Positions 1 through 12,916 of a stretch of 64,000 nt of DNA are shown in pieces (position 1 is the stretch's first letter; each line of letters starts with the position of its first letter). The notes beneath the pieces are model-generated. The model saw nothing but the letters and a program-made list of their open reading frames with translations, searched no databases and was not told where the DNA came from. The translations under genes and the position numbers were made by a program. This stretch comes from Daphnia carinata (taxonomy: Eukaryota; Arthropoda; Branchiopoda; Diplostraca; Daphniidae): contig NC_081331.1 in NCBI RefSeq assembly GCF_022539665.2, positions 10,571,534-10,635,533 on the forward strand, given 5' to 3'.

Positions 1-342
1 TCAAATAAAAAGTGCTAACAATTTGGGCAAAACAGGGCTGCTTGAGTGGAAAGCATTTTACTGTAAGTTAATATACTTCATGCTAAACAAAAGACCAAAG
101 GTGAACGTAAGTTTACCTGCCCAGCAGCCAACATGTTAGAGAAACCGTCGCAAATATTTTCTCTTTTCTTTTTTACTTTGTTAAAAAATCAAAGGGAAAA
201 CGAAAAAAAAATTCGTACTAGACATCTCTGTTGTCTAGACTTTCTTGCCTATCCTCTATACTTTTCTCTTTCTCTCTCTCTTTCCGCTCATATTTCGTTT
301 CCCTTTCCTCTTATTAAGTTTGCTATTATCCTTGTCCGTTTG

Positions 343-492
343 CTATTTTCCACCAGCCAAAGCACTCTCTTTTTCGTCTAGCTTATTGCCATTTTTCTTT
401 AGACCCTTCATGTTGTCAATTTTGCCTTTGATCGAATTGTCTCTCGTTTCCGATGCTACGTTGTCATTAGTCATGTCGCCTTTGAAGTATAT
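343..492 (-). CDS. Possible last exon of an unrecognised gene
   Basis: On the minus strand an AG acceptor at 493-494 opens a 50-codon frame that ends in TAG at 343-345. The 49 residues are hydrophilic and rich in Lys, Asn, Asp and Glu, with the look of a C-terminal tail rather than translated intron. I could not find a convincing upstream exon: the next few hundred bases on that strand have stops and no clear donor in the right phase. The function is unknown. It could equally be a chance open frame in AT-rich DNA. Confidence 0.2.
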   Translation of the reverse strand: MYFKGDMTNDNVASETRDNSIKGKIDNMKGLKKNGNKLDEKESALAGGK

Positions 493-1189
493 CTGAAAGC
501 GAACATGATTTTAGATGTCAGAATCCTTCGTTGGTCCACTTCATATAGTTTATTACTAAAACAACATTGGACTTTCATCGATCGTACAGCAAAGGAAGCC
601 AAACGTTTGTGTTCCTTGCGAAAGCGTATATGCCATTATGATCTCATGCACGAAGGTGAAAATAATTAGGGATCAATGCCATTCTATTGCACAAATTATT
701 TGATAAAAACAAACCCCCGTCATTTGACGTCGCAATAGGTCTACATTAGCTCCTCCTTTGCTTGTCCGTGATGATGTTAAACATAGCCAAATGTTTTATT
801 TAGGGTTTAATCCTGCTAGATGTAGTCTATTTATTTTTCAATATCTGTGGTGTTCATTCATGAAGCCCTGTTTCGTCTCATGCGCAAACTCCCACAATGC
901 AAAATTCAACGGCTGTAAGAGATTGCACATATCATCTATCAGTCTCCAATAACACACATCTACGAAACACTTCTTCCGCCAGCGCTGCAGGTTGCGGAAT
1001 TATGTATTTAGAATAACATCCAAAATCAAGTTATTACTTCTACCACCGAACAAAGGAACATCGACTCGAAGTCTAGAGAACCTGTAAAGTTTATGGGTGT
1101 GTATTATTTATTTTTGTGTATATGTGTGTGCCTTAATTAATAACTCCATATGCATTTACTAGATCCATTTTTGCGGCTCACATAAAAAA

Positions 1190-2329
1190 ATGAACGGCAG
1201 TAGCAGCCATCAGCTAGATATTATTTTAACACCAAATGGAGAGGTACAAAAGCCTATTTCCTTGGACATGTTTTTGATAATCATTAAAATCGTCAGCGCT
1301 TTCATCGGAATACCATTCAACACCTTCATCGTCCTCATTATCATTCGTTTACGTCGACTTCACAGCAAACCACGCAATATTTTCTTGTTGGCCATGATTG
1401 TCTCCAACTTGTTGCTCTACTTCCCCTCTCTCATTGAACTGATTTATTGGTTTTTACCGTTAGAAAATGTGTGTCGATCTTACGTGGCTGTTATTGGTTT
1501 GCCGAATGCTATTCTTTTATGGACCATCTTTCTAGCCCTCGCCGACAGGTACGTTGCCATCAAGCATCCACTGAAGCATAAAGAGAAGGTAACTGTCCGT
1601 CGTGCAATTGTTTTTCTTCTTATTAGCATAATCGTACTGGCATTCATCATGAAGTTCATTTTCATCGTTGGGCTTGTTCCAATTGCCTGTGAAATATGGT
1701 TCGTCCACAGCAAAGTGATTGGGGCCACCGTATTCGTACTCTTCACCTTGTGTATCGTTACTCACGTCATCGTCTACAGGCAAACGAAGATACTTCTCCA
1801 AGAATCACGAACAGTAAAAGCTAAGGCAGGAAGTAAAAGCAAGGGCGTCACGCAAGCAGAGCGTAACGAAATGTTTAATGAACCTGTCGATCAGCAGATC
1901 GTCACGAGAGACATTGCATTGATTGACCCAGAAATTGGCGGAATTCAAGTGGAAGCAAATCCAGTGACAGCAGAAAGTCAAGCGAGAGCCATCGCTACTA
2001 CTGATTTGCATCACTCTAACACCAGTATGATTATCCACGTGAATATAAGAGCCCTCAGTCAAATGGAAATGGAAGCTACTCGAACTTTGATTGCCGGTGT
2101 GACATCATTATTTGTAATGGCGAGTCCTCCTTTATTTTTCTTTTTGAGTGTTTTTCTTTGCCGATTGACCGGACGTCCGGAATGTGCTAGTATAATCTGG
2201 CTGGCTCCGTATTTCAGAGAGGTCAGCTCCGTTTGGGCAGTTTACAATCCACTCTTATGGCTTTTCAGAAACGGTGAATTGTGGCTGATTTTGAAATCGA
2301 AAATCGACAGTTTCTCGAAAAATCATTAG
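1190..2329 (+). CDS. Class A (rhodopsin-like) G protein-coupled receptor, intronless
   Basis: The 379-residue single-exon protein is a seven-pass membrane receptor expected at the cell surface, coupling to G proteins. Hydrophobic segments lie at about 27-52, 61-88, 97-118, 136-163, 172-197, 300-325 and 340-365. TM3 ends in DRY (119-121) followed by VAIKHP. The third cytoplasmic loop is long, about 100 residues. TM7 carries NPLLW, where the family normally has NPxxY. The usual Asp of TM2 seems to be Asn (VSNLLL). There is no cleavable signal peptide; NGS at residues 2-4 is a possible N-glycosylation site. The ligand is not recognisable. A paralogue lies 2 kb downstream on the same strand, so this looks like a local tandem duplication. 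The ATG is the first in frame. Confidence 0.85.
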   Translation: MNGSSSHQLDIILTPNGEVQKPISLDMFLIIIKIVSAFIGIPFNTFIVLIIIRLRRLHSKPRNIFLLAMIVSNLLLYFPSLIELIYWFLPLENVCRSYVAVIGLPNAILLWTIFLALADRYVAIKHPLKHKEKVTVRRAIVFLLISIIVLAFIMKFIFIVGLVPIACEIWFVHSKVIGATVFVLFTLCIVTHVIVYRQTKILLQESRTVKAKAGSKSKGVTQAERNEMFNEPVDQQIVTRDIALIDPEIGGIQVEANPVTAESQARAIATTDLHHSNTSMIIHVNIRALSQMEMEATRTLIAGVTSLFVMASPPLFFFLSVFLCRLTGRPECASIIWLAPYFREVSSVWAVYNPLLWLFRNGELWLILKSKIDSFSKNH

Positions 2330-4292
2330 AATTACATATGTTCATGAAGACACGTACTTATTTTGTCCAATCCAAGCATATGATATACTTCCCTGAAGAA
2401 ATCACTGCTTTTGCTAAAAAAGAGGCTTTACCTATGATTCCGTGCTTACCCTGATTCTGAGGACGTTTGTATCATCTAGCCATGACTACAAGTACCTTTC
2501 TATTTTTGCTTTACTTTGACGGGCGATTCGGCTGAATAGACGAATAGCACTAATACTGTATGACACTCATCTCCTTAACAATGTAGATAAATCAGTAACA
2601 TGAGGTTCACTTAATTCAGCACACAAGGCGACGATAAAAACACAAACCGATTTATATTGAAGAAAAACCAGGAACATCATGAAAGTTATTTCTTGAAATT
2701 GTTTGTCGGCTGGCAAAGTTACGCATGTTTTCCTTGTGTGCTACCATCACATTTGAAGAAATTAACCTTTGTCGTCATCACATCGATTTTTACTATGTTC
2801 TATAGAAAATTATCAAAGGATAAAATAAAAATCGAGAATGAATTGCTTTTTAATGAATCAAGTTAATTCGCGTATCTACAGCTGACAAGTGAAACCCAAC
2901 GTCGAAGTCTAACTCGCATTTTTGCAAGTTACACGAATTGATGGTGAAAGGCAGTCACCTGGGTACTTTCACGATGGGGGATTTGTTTCATCTTCCAGTA
3001 ACATCTGGTTAGTGAACATCAGACGAATGTGTTATTGTGTAATCCCAATATTTCTTTCTACGAACTTATACGATGGACTTACAGCGATTTCTAGGTGTTT
3101 CTTTTTTACCTCCCAAGCCGATTGAACATTAAATCCCTTTTTTGCCCGAATGGTTGTTTTATTTGTCACAGCTTTTGTTTTCGTCGACTTGTTCCTCCAT
3201 TTCCTAGAAGCCGAAGGCAAAACCGAGTCGATTATCGAGTGCCAAATGCGACTTCATATAGTCTCAATGGCACCTTCAATCGGATGGACTACCGCTGGCA
3301 TCTTATGCCTGATGGTTTCATCTCCGCTGCCAATGCCATAACTTCTTACGCGTCTTTGAGAACATCAGATTTCTTTTTCCTTCTTTTATTCCATCTTGTC
3401 TACATTTGCTGCTATTAAGTTTCTCGTCATCTGGATTTGTAGGGTGGATTTGTAGGGTGAAAAAGTCCCTGCTTCCAATGAATTTTTGTCGCTTTACGGA
3501 GCTTCATTGGGTGCTTCCTTCAGCTCTAAAGCAGTTTTTTTTTCATTAATAGGTTTCGTTCATTGTCCAGTTATTCCAGATGGAAAACACTTGTGCCGAA
3601 AACGCTAATCTTGTGTTATAATTGGCCACTAGAAATGGATCTGGTTTTGACCAGAGCAACCAAGTTTTGAATAACGATCAGCTTTTCCTTGTCTATATTT
3701 GGCTAGCGGTTCCAGAGTGGGGTTGTTGACTTTGTCCTCTACCTTTGATAATAGCTGACTGATTCTGTCTTCGGGAAATCACAGGGATGACTGAAGTGGA
3801 GCAAAATATCTCATATTTACATCCAGTTTTCAGTTGGGACTCTTGTGGATCATCAGAGACGTTAGGGATGGTCGGTTTCACATCCCTTTGACAAATTATT
3901 TCACAAAAAGGGAATTGCTTCTTGTACTCTTGGAAAGTCTCTTAATTAAACTCATTTTCTCTTTGATGTCCAAACTTTTGCCAAAAATTTTTTTACATGG
4001 CCTTTCCTAAATGCAACAGTTCAACATGAAACAGCAAATCCTCGTCATTTTCGTTTGTGTGATTTTTAAAAAATTATAAGTCTATTGTGGATTTTCTTAA
4101 AAACTATGAAAACAATTTATTTTCTTAGATCATTTCAACTGCGCAACCGCTCCGCGTCGCTTTTTCCACCAAAAACCTTTTGGTGATCGTTCCGAGATTT
4201 CAGTCTTATGGCAATTCCCAACTGCACCTGTGACTAGGTGAAAAATTGAAGAGTCTGTCTCGGGTTCGGCCGAAGACTAGCAGCTTTCAATA
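2330..4292 (+). other. Spacer between the two GPCR genes
   Basis: No gene is supported here. Short open frames occur on both strands, notably around 3095-3418 (+) and 3693-3881 (-), but none has start context, splice structure or recognisable protein features. It probably holds the promoter of the second receptor gene. Confidence 0.5.
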
Positions 4293-5489
4293 ATGAATAG
4301 CTCTAACGAGATATTCTTAGCAGACGATCGTGACACGAATAGTGTCGTTGATTTGAATGTCATCGACACCCTCAAAACGTTTAACAATAACCGCATTCTC
4401 GTTACCGCTCACAGTCCATTCCCAATTGAAATGGATACGTTTCGATCCAGTTGTCACATTCTATTAGTATCAACAGGTGTCCCGCTCAATCTATTCATAG
4501 CAATCGTCATCATGGCGTTCAAAAGATTACACAACAAGCCACGCAATGTTTTGTGGCTCGGCGTGACTTTCTGCAACCTGTTCACGCTGCTCACCATTTT
4601 CATTGAATTCTTGGCGCATCACATGCAAAGTAATTTCATCTGTTTCATCTTTGTTTCTATCACTGGTGTGGCCTACACTTGCCTACTGTTCAATTTGCTT
4701 CTAGCATTGGTTGACCGATATGCTGCCATTGTTTATCCACTCTGGCATCGACAGCATGTCACAGTTCGTTGGGTTTACGTAGGCCAATTGATCAGTTTCA
4801 TTTTAATTGTTTTACTCCTCAAATCCCCATTTATCGCACAATTATCTCTTCCCGAATGTGATTTTTATCCAACTCACGCTAAAATCATTGCAGTCTGTAA
4901 TTTCCTCCTCTTCATTTTATGCATCGTGGCACAAACTGTCGTCTATCACAAAACGCGTCAGTGTTTTGCCAGCAATCCACAGCGAGGTGGCAGTAGAGAA
5001 ACTACCGTTACTTTCGTCCAATCGGGACCAAAAATGCAACGGCGTGATACGGCGGCCGAAGTGTTTGTTTTGCCAAGCAGCAGCACTCAAAGCGACAGCC
5101 AATTACGTTTTCAACCTGAAGCCATTGTCAACATCAACAGTCCTTTAGCCAATAATCCAGCGAGTTTGTGTACCAGTGGTCCAGTGACTCTTCGCCGTCA
5201 TCATCTCGGTGGGAACCGCCAAATGGAGGTCGAAGCGACTTGGAGTCTGTTGATGGGTGTCTTCTCCTTGTTGATTTTCACGTTCCCGACATTGCTGATG
5301 GCTTTCATCGAGTGGGGTTGTCGAGTGATTAGCGGTGAAGTTCAGTGTCATCCATTGATTAGTGTCATTATGTTTTACGCCCGTGAACTTTTACTCGGAC
5401 ATCTCGTCTATAATCCTATCATGTACATGATAAGAAATCGGGAATTTTCGTCTGCCGTTCGTGAAAAATGTTTCGTAATATCTCGTTAA
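4293..5489 (+). CDS. Class A (rhodopsin-like) G protein-coupled receptor, intronless paralogue
   Basis: The 398-residue protein is a seven-pass receptor and a diverged paralogue of the gene at 1190-2329. Shared landmarks include HNKPRNV versus HSKPRNI after TM1, DRYAAIVYP (DRY at 141-143) and a conserved MEVEAT stretch just before TM6. Here TM7 has a canonical NPIMY followed by MIRNREF, unlike the NPLLW of its neighbour. TM1 starts near residue 52 after a polar N-terminus with an early NSS sequon. The third loop is long, with Gln and Ser runs. The TM6 CWxP motif is absent; a Phe-rich stretch with a single Pro takes its place. The ligand is unknown. The single exon may reflect an old retrocopy origin followed by tandem duplication, which is inference. 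Confidence 0.85.
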   Translation: MNSSNEIFLADDRDTNSVVDLNVIDTLKTFNNNRILVTAHSPFPIEMDTFRSSCHILLVSTGVPLNLFIAIVIMAFKRLHNKPRNVLWLGVTFCNLFTLLTIFIEFLAHHMQSNFICFIFVSITGVAYTCLLFNLLLALVDRYAAIVYPLWHRQHVTVRWVYVGQLISFILIVLLLKSPFIAQLSLPECDFYPTHAKIIAVCNFLLFILCIVAQTVVYHKTRQCFASNPQRGGSRETTVTFVQSGPKMQRRDTAAEVFVLPSSSTQSDSQLRFQPEAIVNINSPLANNPASLCTSGPVTLRRHHLGGNRQMEVEATWSLLMGVFSLLIFTFPTLLMAFIEWGCRVISGEVQCHPLISVIMFYARELLLGHLVYNPIMYMIRNREFSSAVREKCFVISR

Positions 5490-5672
5490 GCTGTGTTGTG
5501 TACGGATAGGCTTGTAATCTGTCTGTAAATATTGTCAGTCTGATCCTTCCAATTGTGGTGATTCTTTATTTAATATTTTTAAGATTTCACAATGCCGCCT
5601 TTTTATGAGACTTTTATAATGTAAAAAGGGTTGTCTGGCCAACGGAATCATTAGAATCTTTCAAATGGTGTC

Positions 5673-5678
5673 AATAAA
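5673..5678 (+). terminator. AATAAA polyadenylation signal for the second GPCR gene
   Basis: AATAAA lies 184 bases after the stop codon of the receptor gene ending at 5489, in an AT-rich 3' flank. It is the first canonical hexamer downstream. Confidence 0.45.
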
Positions 5679-8600
5679 CATGAATTTTATCACGCGAATA
5701 ATTCCAGACAATCTTTCAATTGTTGGCTTTATCTTCTGGTCTCTCCGTAAAAGTGATATCGAATATTTACGACAAAGGCTATACTGGTTAACCCAAGCAA
5801 TTAATCAATGGGAGGAAAAGGCCAGCGAAAGGCATGCGTAATTTTCCAATCAATGCAACGGTGATAGGGTATGTTTTGCAGCATGGATTCTAATGGTTAA
5901 CGAAGCCGTCAAGCTATTGGATATTAAACGGCGACGCTATTCATCACCGTCTTAGTCAGACAATACGTTCGTCATCCTGATTAATCTTAACAAGCGTGAT
6001 TAATGCACGGCGCTGGGTTTAATACAACTCTTCAATGTAAGAGGTCTTTAACAACGAAGAAGTAGCAAGAGATAAGACCAACGGTGATTCCGCTAGGAAA
6101 GGACAGCCTTTTGCATTCTCTATTTGAAAATTGCTGTGGAAACCTATTGAACTAAAATCACCGAGATGGTTCAGGTGGTTGAGTTCTCCACGTTATTCTT
6201 GCTGAGTCAAATCAACAATATTGAAGAAAGGACCTTTTGATTCTTTTGCTTCGTTTGGGGGACGACATGGTTCCCCAATGACAACCTTTTTCAGTCGTGA
6301 AATGGGAGTGGCTCCGTTATCTTTAACAGATTACGTATTCATCTGTTCACAGTGACCCGTTCGTACGTTAATAACATATAACAAGGTCTAGTTTCACGTC
6401 AAAAGAATCGAAAGAAAAAGCTAGCAATTTATTTTGTACTCAGTGTGCAATTAGTAATTCTATATGCGCTAACAGATTTAAATTGAAAGACTTTCAAGCG
6501 TCTTGGAGTGGAACATTAGATTAGTTAGAACTATTTACACACATACTGAACGAGAACAAGAAAATGATGCCTTTATACAATATTCTGCAATTTGGAAACA
6601 AGCGGGATCTTTCGCCATCTATGAATGCCTGAACGCAGTTTAACAGTCCCGCGGAAGTGTATCCATTGCCCTCGTTCACTGTGTGGTGGCCAAACAGTCA
6701 CGTCATTACCTCTTCGTCCGCATACACTGGGTTTACCGATCCACCCTATTCCTGCAACGTATTGCACTGGGGAACGGCGTTGAAGCGAATAACATAACAA
6801 AAAAAAATGGAAACTTAAAGGATAACGTTCCGATTGGCTAACGGCCAAAAAAAAAAAAGAAATGGATTACTTGATTGCATCACTCTAATTGAATCATATA
6901 GTTATGCATTAAGTAATTCAATAACGCTGCGAATCAACTATTTAACAAGTATATAATAACTAATGTAAGCTGTATAAATAATGGCGTACGTAGATTAGCT
7001 TCTGCACATAATGGATGCGGCAAGCGATGCGCGCGCAAATCCTCGTTACGTGCTTTCATCCGCACACCCACACATCCAAGAAAGCAAAGAGTCTTATTGT
7101 GTCCGCATTGAGGTTTATGCAGGCAAAGACTATACATTTTTGAAAATGATTGACGATAATCAAGCAGAAAAATTCGAATTTAAAATCCTACTTCAATAAA
7201 AAACAATTACGGAACATTGCTTGTCTATAACCTAGCCGCATTGATCATAATGCGCTCTTATTAACCATTGGTGCGTATCAATCATACCCAACTGTAAAAT
7301 TATCATGTTAGAAAGAAAAAAGGGCGGAAAAGTTTGAACAAAGCAAGAGAAAATCCAATCATCGCAGGTTGACAAACTTTGCCAACTGTAAAAATACGGT
7401 AACGGATGTATTTGTATAGCGTGTAAAAGAGAAGTGAAGAGCGGCTGAGCAGACAGTCGAAATCTTTGTGGAACATATCGCTCAGCAGTCTGGCCGAAAT
7501 ATTTATTCCTTTTTTATATTTTGTATTCTATGCGTTATTGTTATACTATTTTTTTTTTCCTTCTTCGTCGTGAGTTTAAAAAAATGGGGGAGGGGGTCTT
7601 GGATATATCCCTCCCGATGTCGACTAGAAAAAATCAATGCGCTGCGTGCGGAGTGCATTCTGAGCTCACCCGCTCACGCCAGCTGCTGGCTTGAGCGCTT
7701 CACTCGATTCCGTATATTTCCGCAAGTTTGTTGCAACCGCCTGTCCCAACCATTGGCGGGCCTGCCTCGTATATATAGCGTATATATATAGCGAGCTTTA
7801 TGCTATTCCAGCAGTATGAAGGCTATACTAGCCGCATCTGGGAATCGCATGATTCAATAGCTCTTCTCTGTTATATACATACCCTAGTGTTACTACACTC
7901 GATCTATATGGCCCCCGATGTTGTGTGCATGTCGAGTCATTTGTAATGTGGAGCTGTCTCCCTCTTTCCTTCTTTGTCTGTCTGCCCGTCTTTCATTTTT
8001 CATTTATTATGCCGGCTATTATATATGGCACATAATACTATAACTATAATATAGCAATTTGACTATATACAGTGGAAAGGGGTAGTCATATTCTGCGTCC
8101 TCTGATGCTCTTCTATCCCTATGGTGTGTGACATTTCACCGATATTCCTAGGCCGGCATGGCAAAAACTTAACAGGGAAGGGAATTGCGGAAGACGAGCG
8201 TTAATTGATCCAGCACCCACGCCAGTTGATGACGGCCGGATTCCTTTTTTTTTTTCCCCTCAGCACTTCTCTCTTTCTGTAGCAGGGAAGGTCGATGACA
8301 AAAAGGATATAAAAGGCTGTCGAGCGAAAACTGCTGCTGTCCAAGATCTTCCGTCGACCGGATCAGTAATACAGCTACCATCAATAAAAAGACGGAGCAA
8401 AAAGTTAACTAAAAAAAAAATGTCCTTTTCTTCAATTTGCCGCATATCCGACCAGGCTTCATATCGATTCGAATGGATGACAGCTACTAAATGACTTTTT
8501 CTTCCGCATTTCCTTCATGTTGTTGCTTGACTGTATATACAGGCCAAGACCCCTAGACATTTATCCGCATTGTCCACCTCGTTCGATACACGTACCGCTG

Positions 8601-11600
8601 TTGGAACACTTACATAATGTACGGCAATAGCGGACATTTCCTATTTTTCGGTGGGGGACATGTTTCACTATTTTTGAATGAACGGATTAGATGTGAGCAA
8701 TCTGATTGTCGTCCTACACCAATCATGCGCCCCCCAATGGATGTCTCTCGCATAAGAAGGACGTTACGTATGGATAAGTATGTTATAGTCCGTCGATGAC
8801 GAACGAAAGAAAGTCATGGACACTCAGACATGAGAAAATCCATGATGCGGTAAGAGGAACTAGTATATTGTGGATCGATAATAGGCTCTCTCTCCTAGTC
8901 CAACTCTTATTGCCAGAAGGAGAGCGGCGGAGGGGAATCCGCGCATGATGGACGACTAGTGCTCAACGAGGAGGGAAGAATAAAAAAAGAAAGAGGGGGG
9001 AGCACAATCAAACGAAAAACACTCCTTAGCGGAATCTTGGGAATGGCAATGCGGGATTTCAAAATGGAGGCTTCCGCTTTGCGACGAAAGAAAAAATGTT
9101 TAATGACACGCAAAACATTAGGAACAATAAATAACCTCGACGATTCGTTTAAACGTTAGCTTCACTGTGTGTGTGCGTGATTGTTGGAAACCCAAAAAGA
9201 TTTTCTAAATAGACCAACACACAAGGAAGCCCAAAGACTGCGTTGCGTATAAATGTACAAAGTTGATTTGTGATAAAGCTCGTGGTGAAAAGATAAAAAA
9301 GGAAAGTGTGTGGATCGATCGAGGGCGAAAAAAAGTATGCAGAACAGTCAGCACGGCAAATTCAATTTAAATTCCCTTTCTACTTGCTTTTCTTTCTAGA
9401 GAGAGGGTTGACAGAGAAATAAAGTTCTTCGGGTGATTTTGGCTTTCCTTTTTGTTTGTGTACGAAAACAAATGATGACACAATCGTTCAAACAAACAGC
9501 AATTTGTTTCACTCCCGAAATGAACAGAAAGGTTTTTTTCAAAAAAGAAAAAAAGGAAAAACTCACAAAAGTGGCATTGAGATTTTTCCCAAATTTTATT
9601 CTCATCAATGTTTTTCTTTCGCGCCTGGCAGTCAATGAATAAAAAGAGACAAAAGGGAATTGATTTAAGTTTTTGCCTCCTCATTTCTAAAGGAATGGCA
9701 GCGATTGGAGATCCAAAAAAGAGCAAGAAAAAAAAAATTCAACAATCAAAACAAACAGCCCACCCTTCCACAACCTCAAACAGGTGCTTCACGTCATCCT
9801 CGGGAGACAATATTATTGACTCAAGACAACAACAACAAATAATCGAAAAAGAAAATGGGGGAGTCTAAAACTCATGGAAATTTTATTATTATTTTTATAC
9901 TGTTGGTTTTCGTCATTATTCCTCCCAGTTAAAAATTTTTTCAAACGATTGCGCGTTACCCGCCAGCACCAAACTGGGAAATGAAACACAAATGCGGGAT
10001 TTTTATAACTTTTTTCTTGTCGCTTTGCTGTCATTATTGATGGACTTTCAACTCGTGTAGAAGAAGAAAACAAGAATGTGTATGTGTGTGTGTGAAATTT
10101 CAGGACCATCGAGAGAAGTAACGACACGAAAGGAAGCCAATCATAAATGGAGAAATAAGAACAAGGTGATGATTGAAAGAATTTTCGTTTTGTGTGTGTG
10201 TATGTGTGTGGGGTGTCGCAGTAAAATGTGTGACTATTTCGTGTTTAAAAAGTTTTTTTTTTTTTTACAATAATGAAATAGGAAGAAAAAAAAAAGAAAC
10301 AGCCAATTGAGAGACACGAGCTGCTAAGGGAAACGAAAGGACGAAAGGCTTATGCTTCCCTCCGATAAAAAAGATGAACAACTCGTGGGCCAAAATGAAA
10401 CAGAAATGACGATGACGATGAAAAAGGAGAATTATAACAATCATAATATGACGATGAGACAACGACGACACCACTGGCGCTATGAAAAGTCAACTGTGGC
10501 CGGTCGATATTTTCCTTATCGATTCCTAATAATAATGAATTGAGAATGTTTGCATCTATTTTGATAATATTAGAATAAAAAACATAAGCAGACGGCAACC
10601 GCAACGGCTGCGTCTATTAATAATAATGCATCACAAACGCCAAATAGGAGGGCTTTATGTTTATTGTGGGTGGACAAAATAGACGAATAAAGAGGGAGAG
10701 AGAGAGATAGAGAGAGTAGGGATCAGGAGGCGAGTGGGTGTCGGGCTAGAAGGAGCAATTCAACAATCCCCAAACACACACAAAAAAAACAAAGAGGAAG
10801 AAACTAGTATTATTATTACATAGGGAGGAAAAAAGAAGGTCAACATAAACATCATTCGAATTCGTTTACACTATCGACAGCCACTAACGATGATGTGTGG
10901 TGTGTATGTCTCAATCTGCCACTTCCATTCAAATCGAAATATCTAATTTTGAATACAAAACCCAAAACAGAATTGCAAATCGTGAACACAATTCAAAAAG
11001 GGAGAAAAAGCATCAATTCTTTTACAATTTCTTCTAAACCGTCTGACACACACACACAGTTCCAAGACGAAGAAAACTATTTCTACACAAAATATTTCAA
11101 CAAAACTTAAAAAGAAAGAAAGAACGAAAACCAAAAAAAAAAAAAAAATTCTTGTCAACTCCTTCTGTCTGATTTTCTACACACGTAACACACACACACA
11201 CACACACGCACGCAGAGTACGACTTCTTTATAGACTCTCTATGGCTCTTTTGTGTCTCTACGTTTTCAACTATGACTATAAACGAGATACATTCCTCTTT
11301 TAATAATGTTTTTTTTTTCCCGAGTTCACTATCTTTTCGTTTCGTCATCATTTCAGGTGTTTCTTAAAACTCTCAACCTCGATCGAGAGAGGCGGGAAGC
11401 TACTGAGCCATACAATAACACGCGAGTGAGGAGGAAGAGGCAAAAAAAAATCGTTTTGGGCATCATGAATTACTACAAATAAAACGAATCAAATGAAAAT
11501 TAGGGAAAGGAGATAATCATCGGAGGGCTAAACCCTAAAATCTGCAATTGAAACCAAAAGAAAAAAAAATCGTTGTGGGTCGCAGAAACGTGCATACCTG

Positions 11601-12916
11601 CCCACCCCCGCAAAAAGAAATTGATAGAGCACTCGAGTGCAGAGAATCAATGGCTGGCGAAGGAAAAAGGTCTGAAATATTTCGCAATGACGTCGAATGA
11701 AAAATGGAGTCACCATCCCGATTAGTGTGTGTTTATGTGTGTGTGTGTGTGAACGAACCCGTAAGACCGCGGGGAAAGGAGTTTAAGTGGGGAGTTGAAA
11801 GTTATTGCAAGTGAGCAAAAATGATTGTGGGGAGGATGCCACGATGAAACGAGAATGGAGCGGATGGGAATTACAGTAATAGGTAATGTAGTGGGAAAGG
11901 TAAAGGAAAAAAAAAATCACAAAAAAAATGCCACCATTCATTCTACGGAGGATGCTAATGGACTTGGTGGAACACACACCGCCACTACGATAACAAAATA
12001 AAGAAATAGGAGCAAAAATTCTTTTTTTCCCTACAGCTCAACGGAACCCCATCCAAAAAAAACTAGGGGCTTTTCTTGATTAACATATTTTTTTTATTTC
12101 TTTTTTATTTTTGACTTGTGTACTACCAAGGTCTTTAAAACCTATACCATGTGTCTTTCAGTGAGTTTTACTCAGAACTGTGATTTTATGTTGCTTCAGA
12201 AGTGTGTGTGTTTCCGTTTATCTTAATTTATTCGAAATCTTCTCTGACGGAAACCCCAAGATCTCTCCTCACACCCCGAAGGGAAACGCTGCATAGTGAC
12301 GAGCAATAGCCAACCCGGCCAATCAAAATGGGAGAACAAAAACGAATAGAAAACAAAACGATGGCGGAGTGACTTTGGAAAGAAGGGGAAAACAAAAAAT
12401 GTTGCTTTCGACTGCCCTTTTTTTATTGTTGCTTCAGAAGGCAGTGGAGAGAATATTCCGTCCAGCGGCTCTCAAGTTATTGGCTACTTTTTCGTTTGTT
12501 TTAAAACAGTAAGTCGTAAGAGCAACTCTTTCCCCTCCCATTTCACTGTCTGGTGAATCCCAACTCCTTCCGGAATCCCGCTTTTATCGAACTCAGTGTG
12601 TGGACGTGGAGGGAATAGACGAAACGAAAAGAAAAAGGAGAAGAAAGAAGACCTCGTCAACCTGTCGAAGTCGGTAGACAAGAGCACGCAGGATGCGAAT
12701 AGAACTGGACGAGAGATAACGAAAAGGAAGAGTCGGGCAAATCGGGAATTCCAGTGTACGAACTTTTAATTTAGAGACCGAGTGGAAAGAATGAAAGAAA
12801 AGAAAAGAAAAACATAAAATAAAGAAAAATAAAGATAAGAGAGGAGGGGATAGGCGAATGCTGCGTGTGGATCATCATAGTTTTGTTGTTTGTTTGTTTT
12901 TTAAAGCCGGAGAAGG
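5679..12916. other. Long region with no recognisable gene
   Basis: I see no exon set with coherent frame and splice sites. From about 8.9 to 12.9 kb the plus strand is strongly A- and purine-rich (many AAAA, GAAA and GAGA runs), which makes the minus strand pyrimidine-rich, like the sense strand of the introns and 3' UTRs elsewhere in the window. CA/TG microsatellites occur near 10.08, 10.19, 11.19 and 11.73 kb. A TATA-rich stretch lies near 7.77-7.79 kb. Open frames are short and biased in composition. Confidence 0.5.
11188..11208. repeat. (CA)n microsatellite
   Basis: An uninterrupted run of about ten CA dinucleotides followed by a CGCACGC tail. It is read directly from the sequence. Confidence 0.9.

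Noticed and set aside
9367-11351. Cluster of Phe/Lys-rich ORFs on both strands
   Set aside because: They reflect A/T homopolymers and CA repeats; none has coding-like residue patterns.
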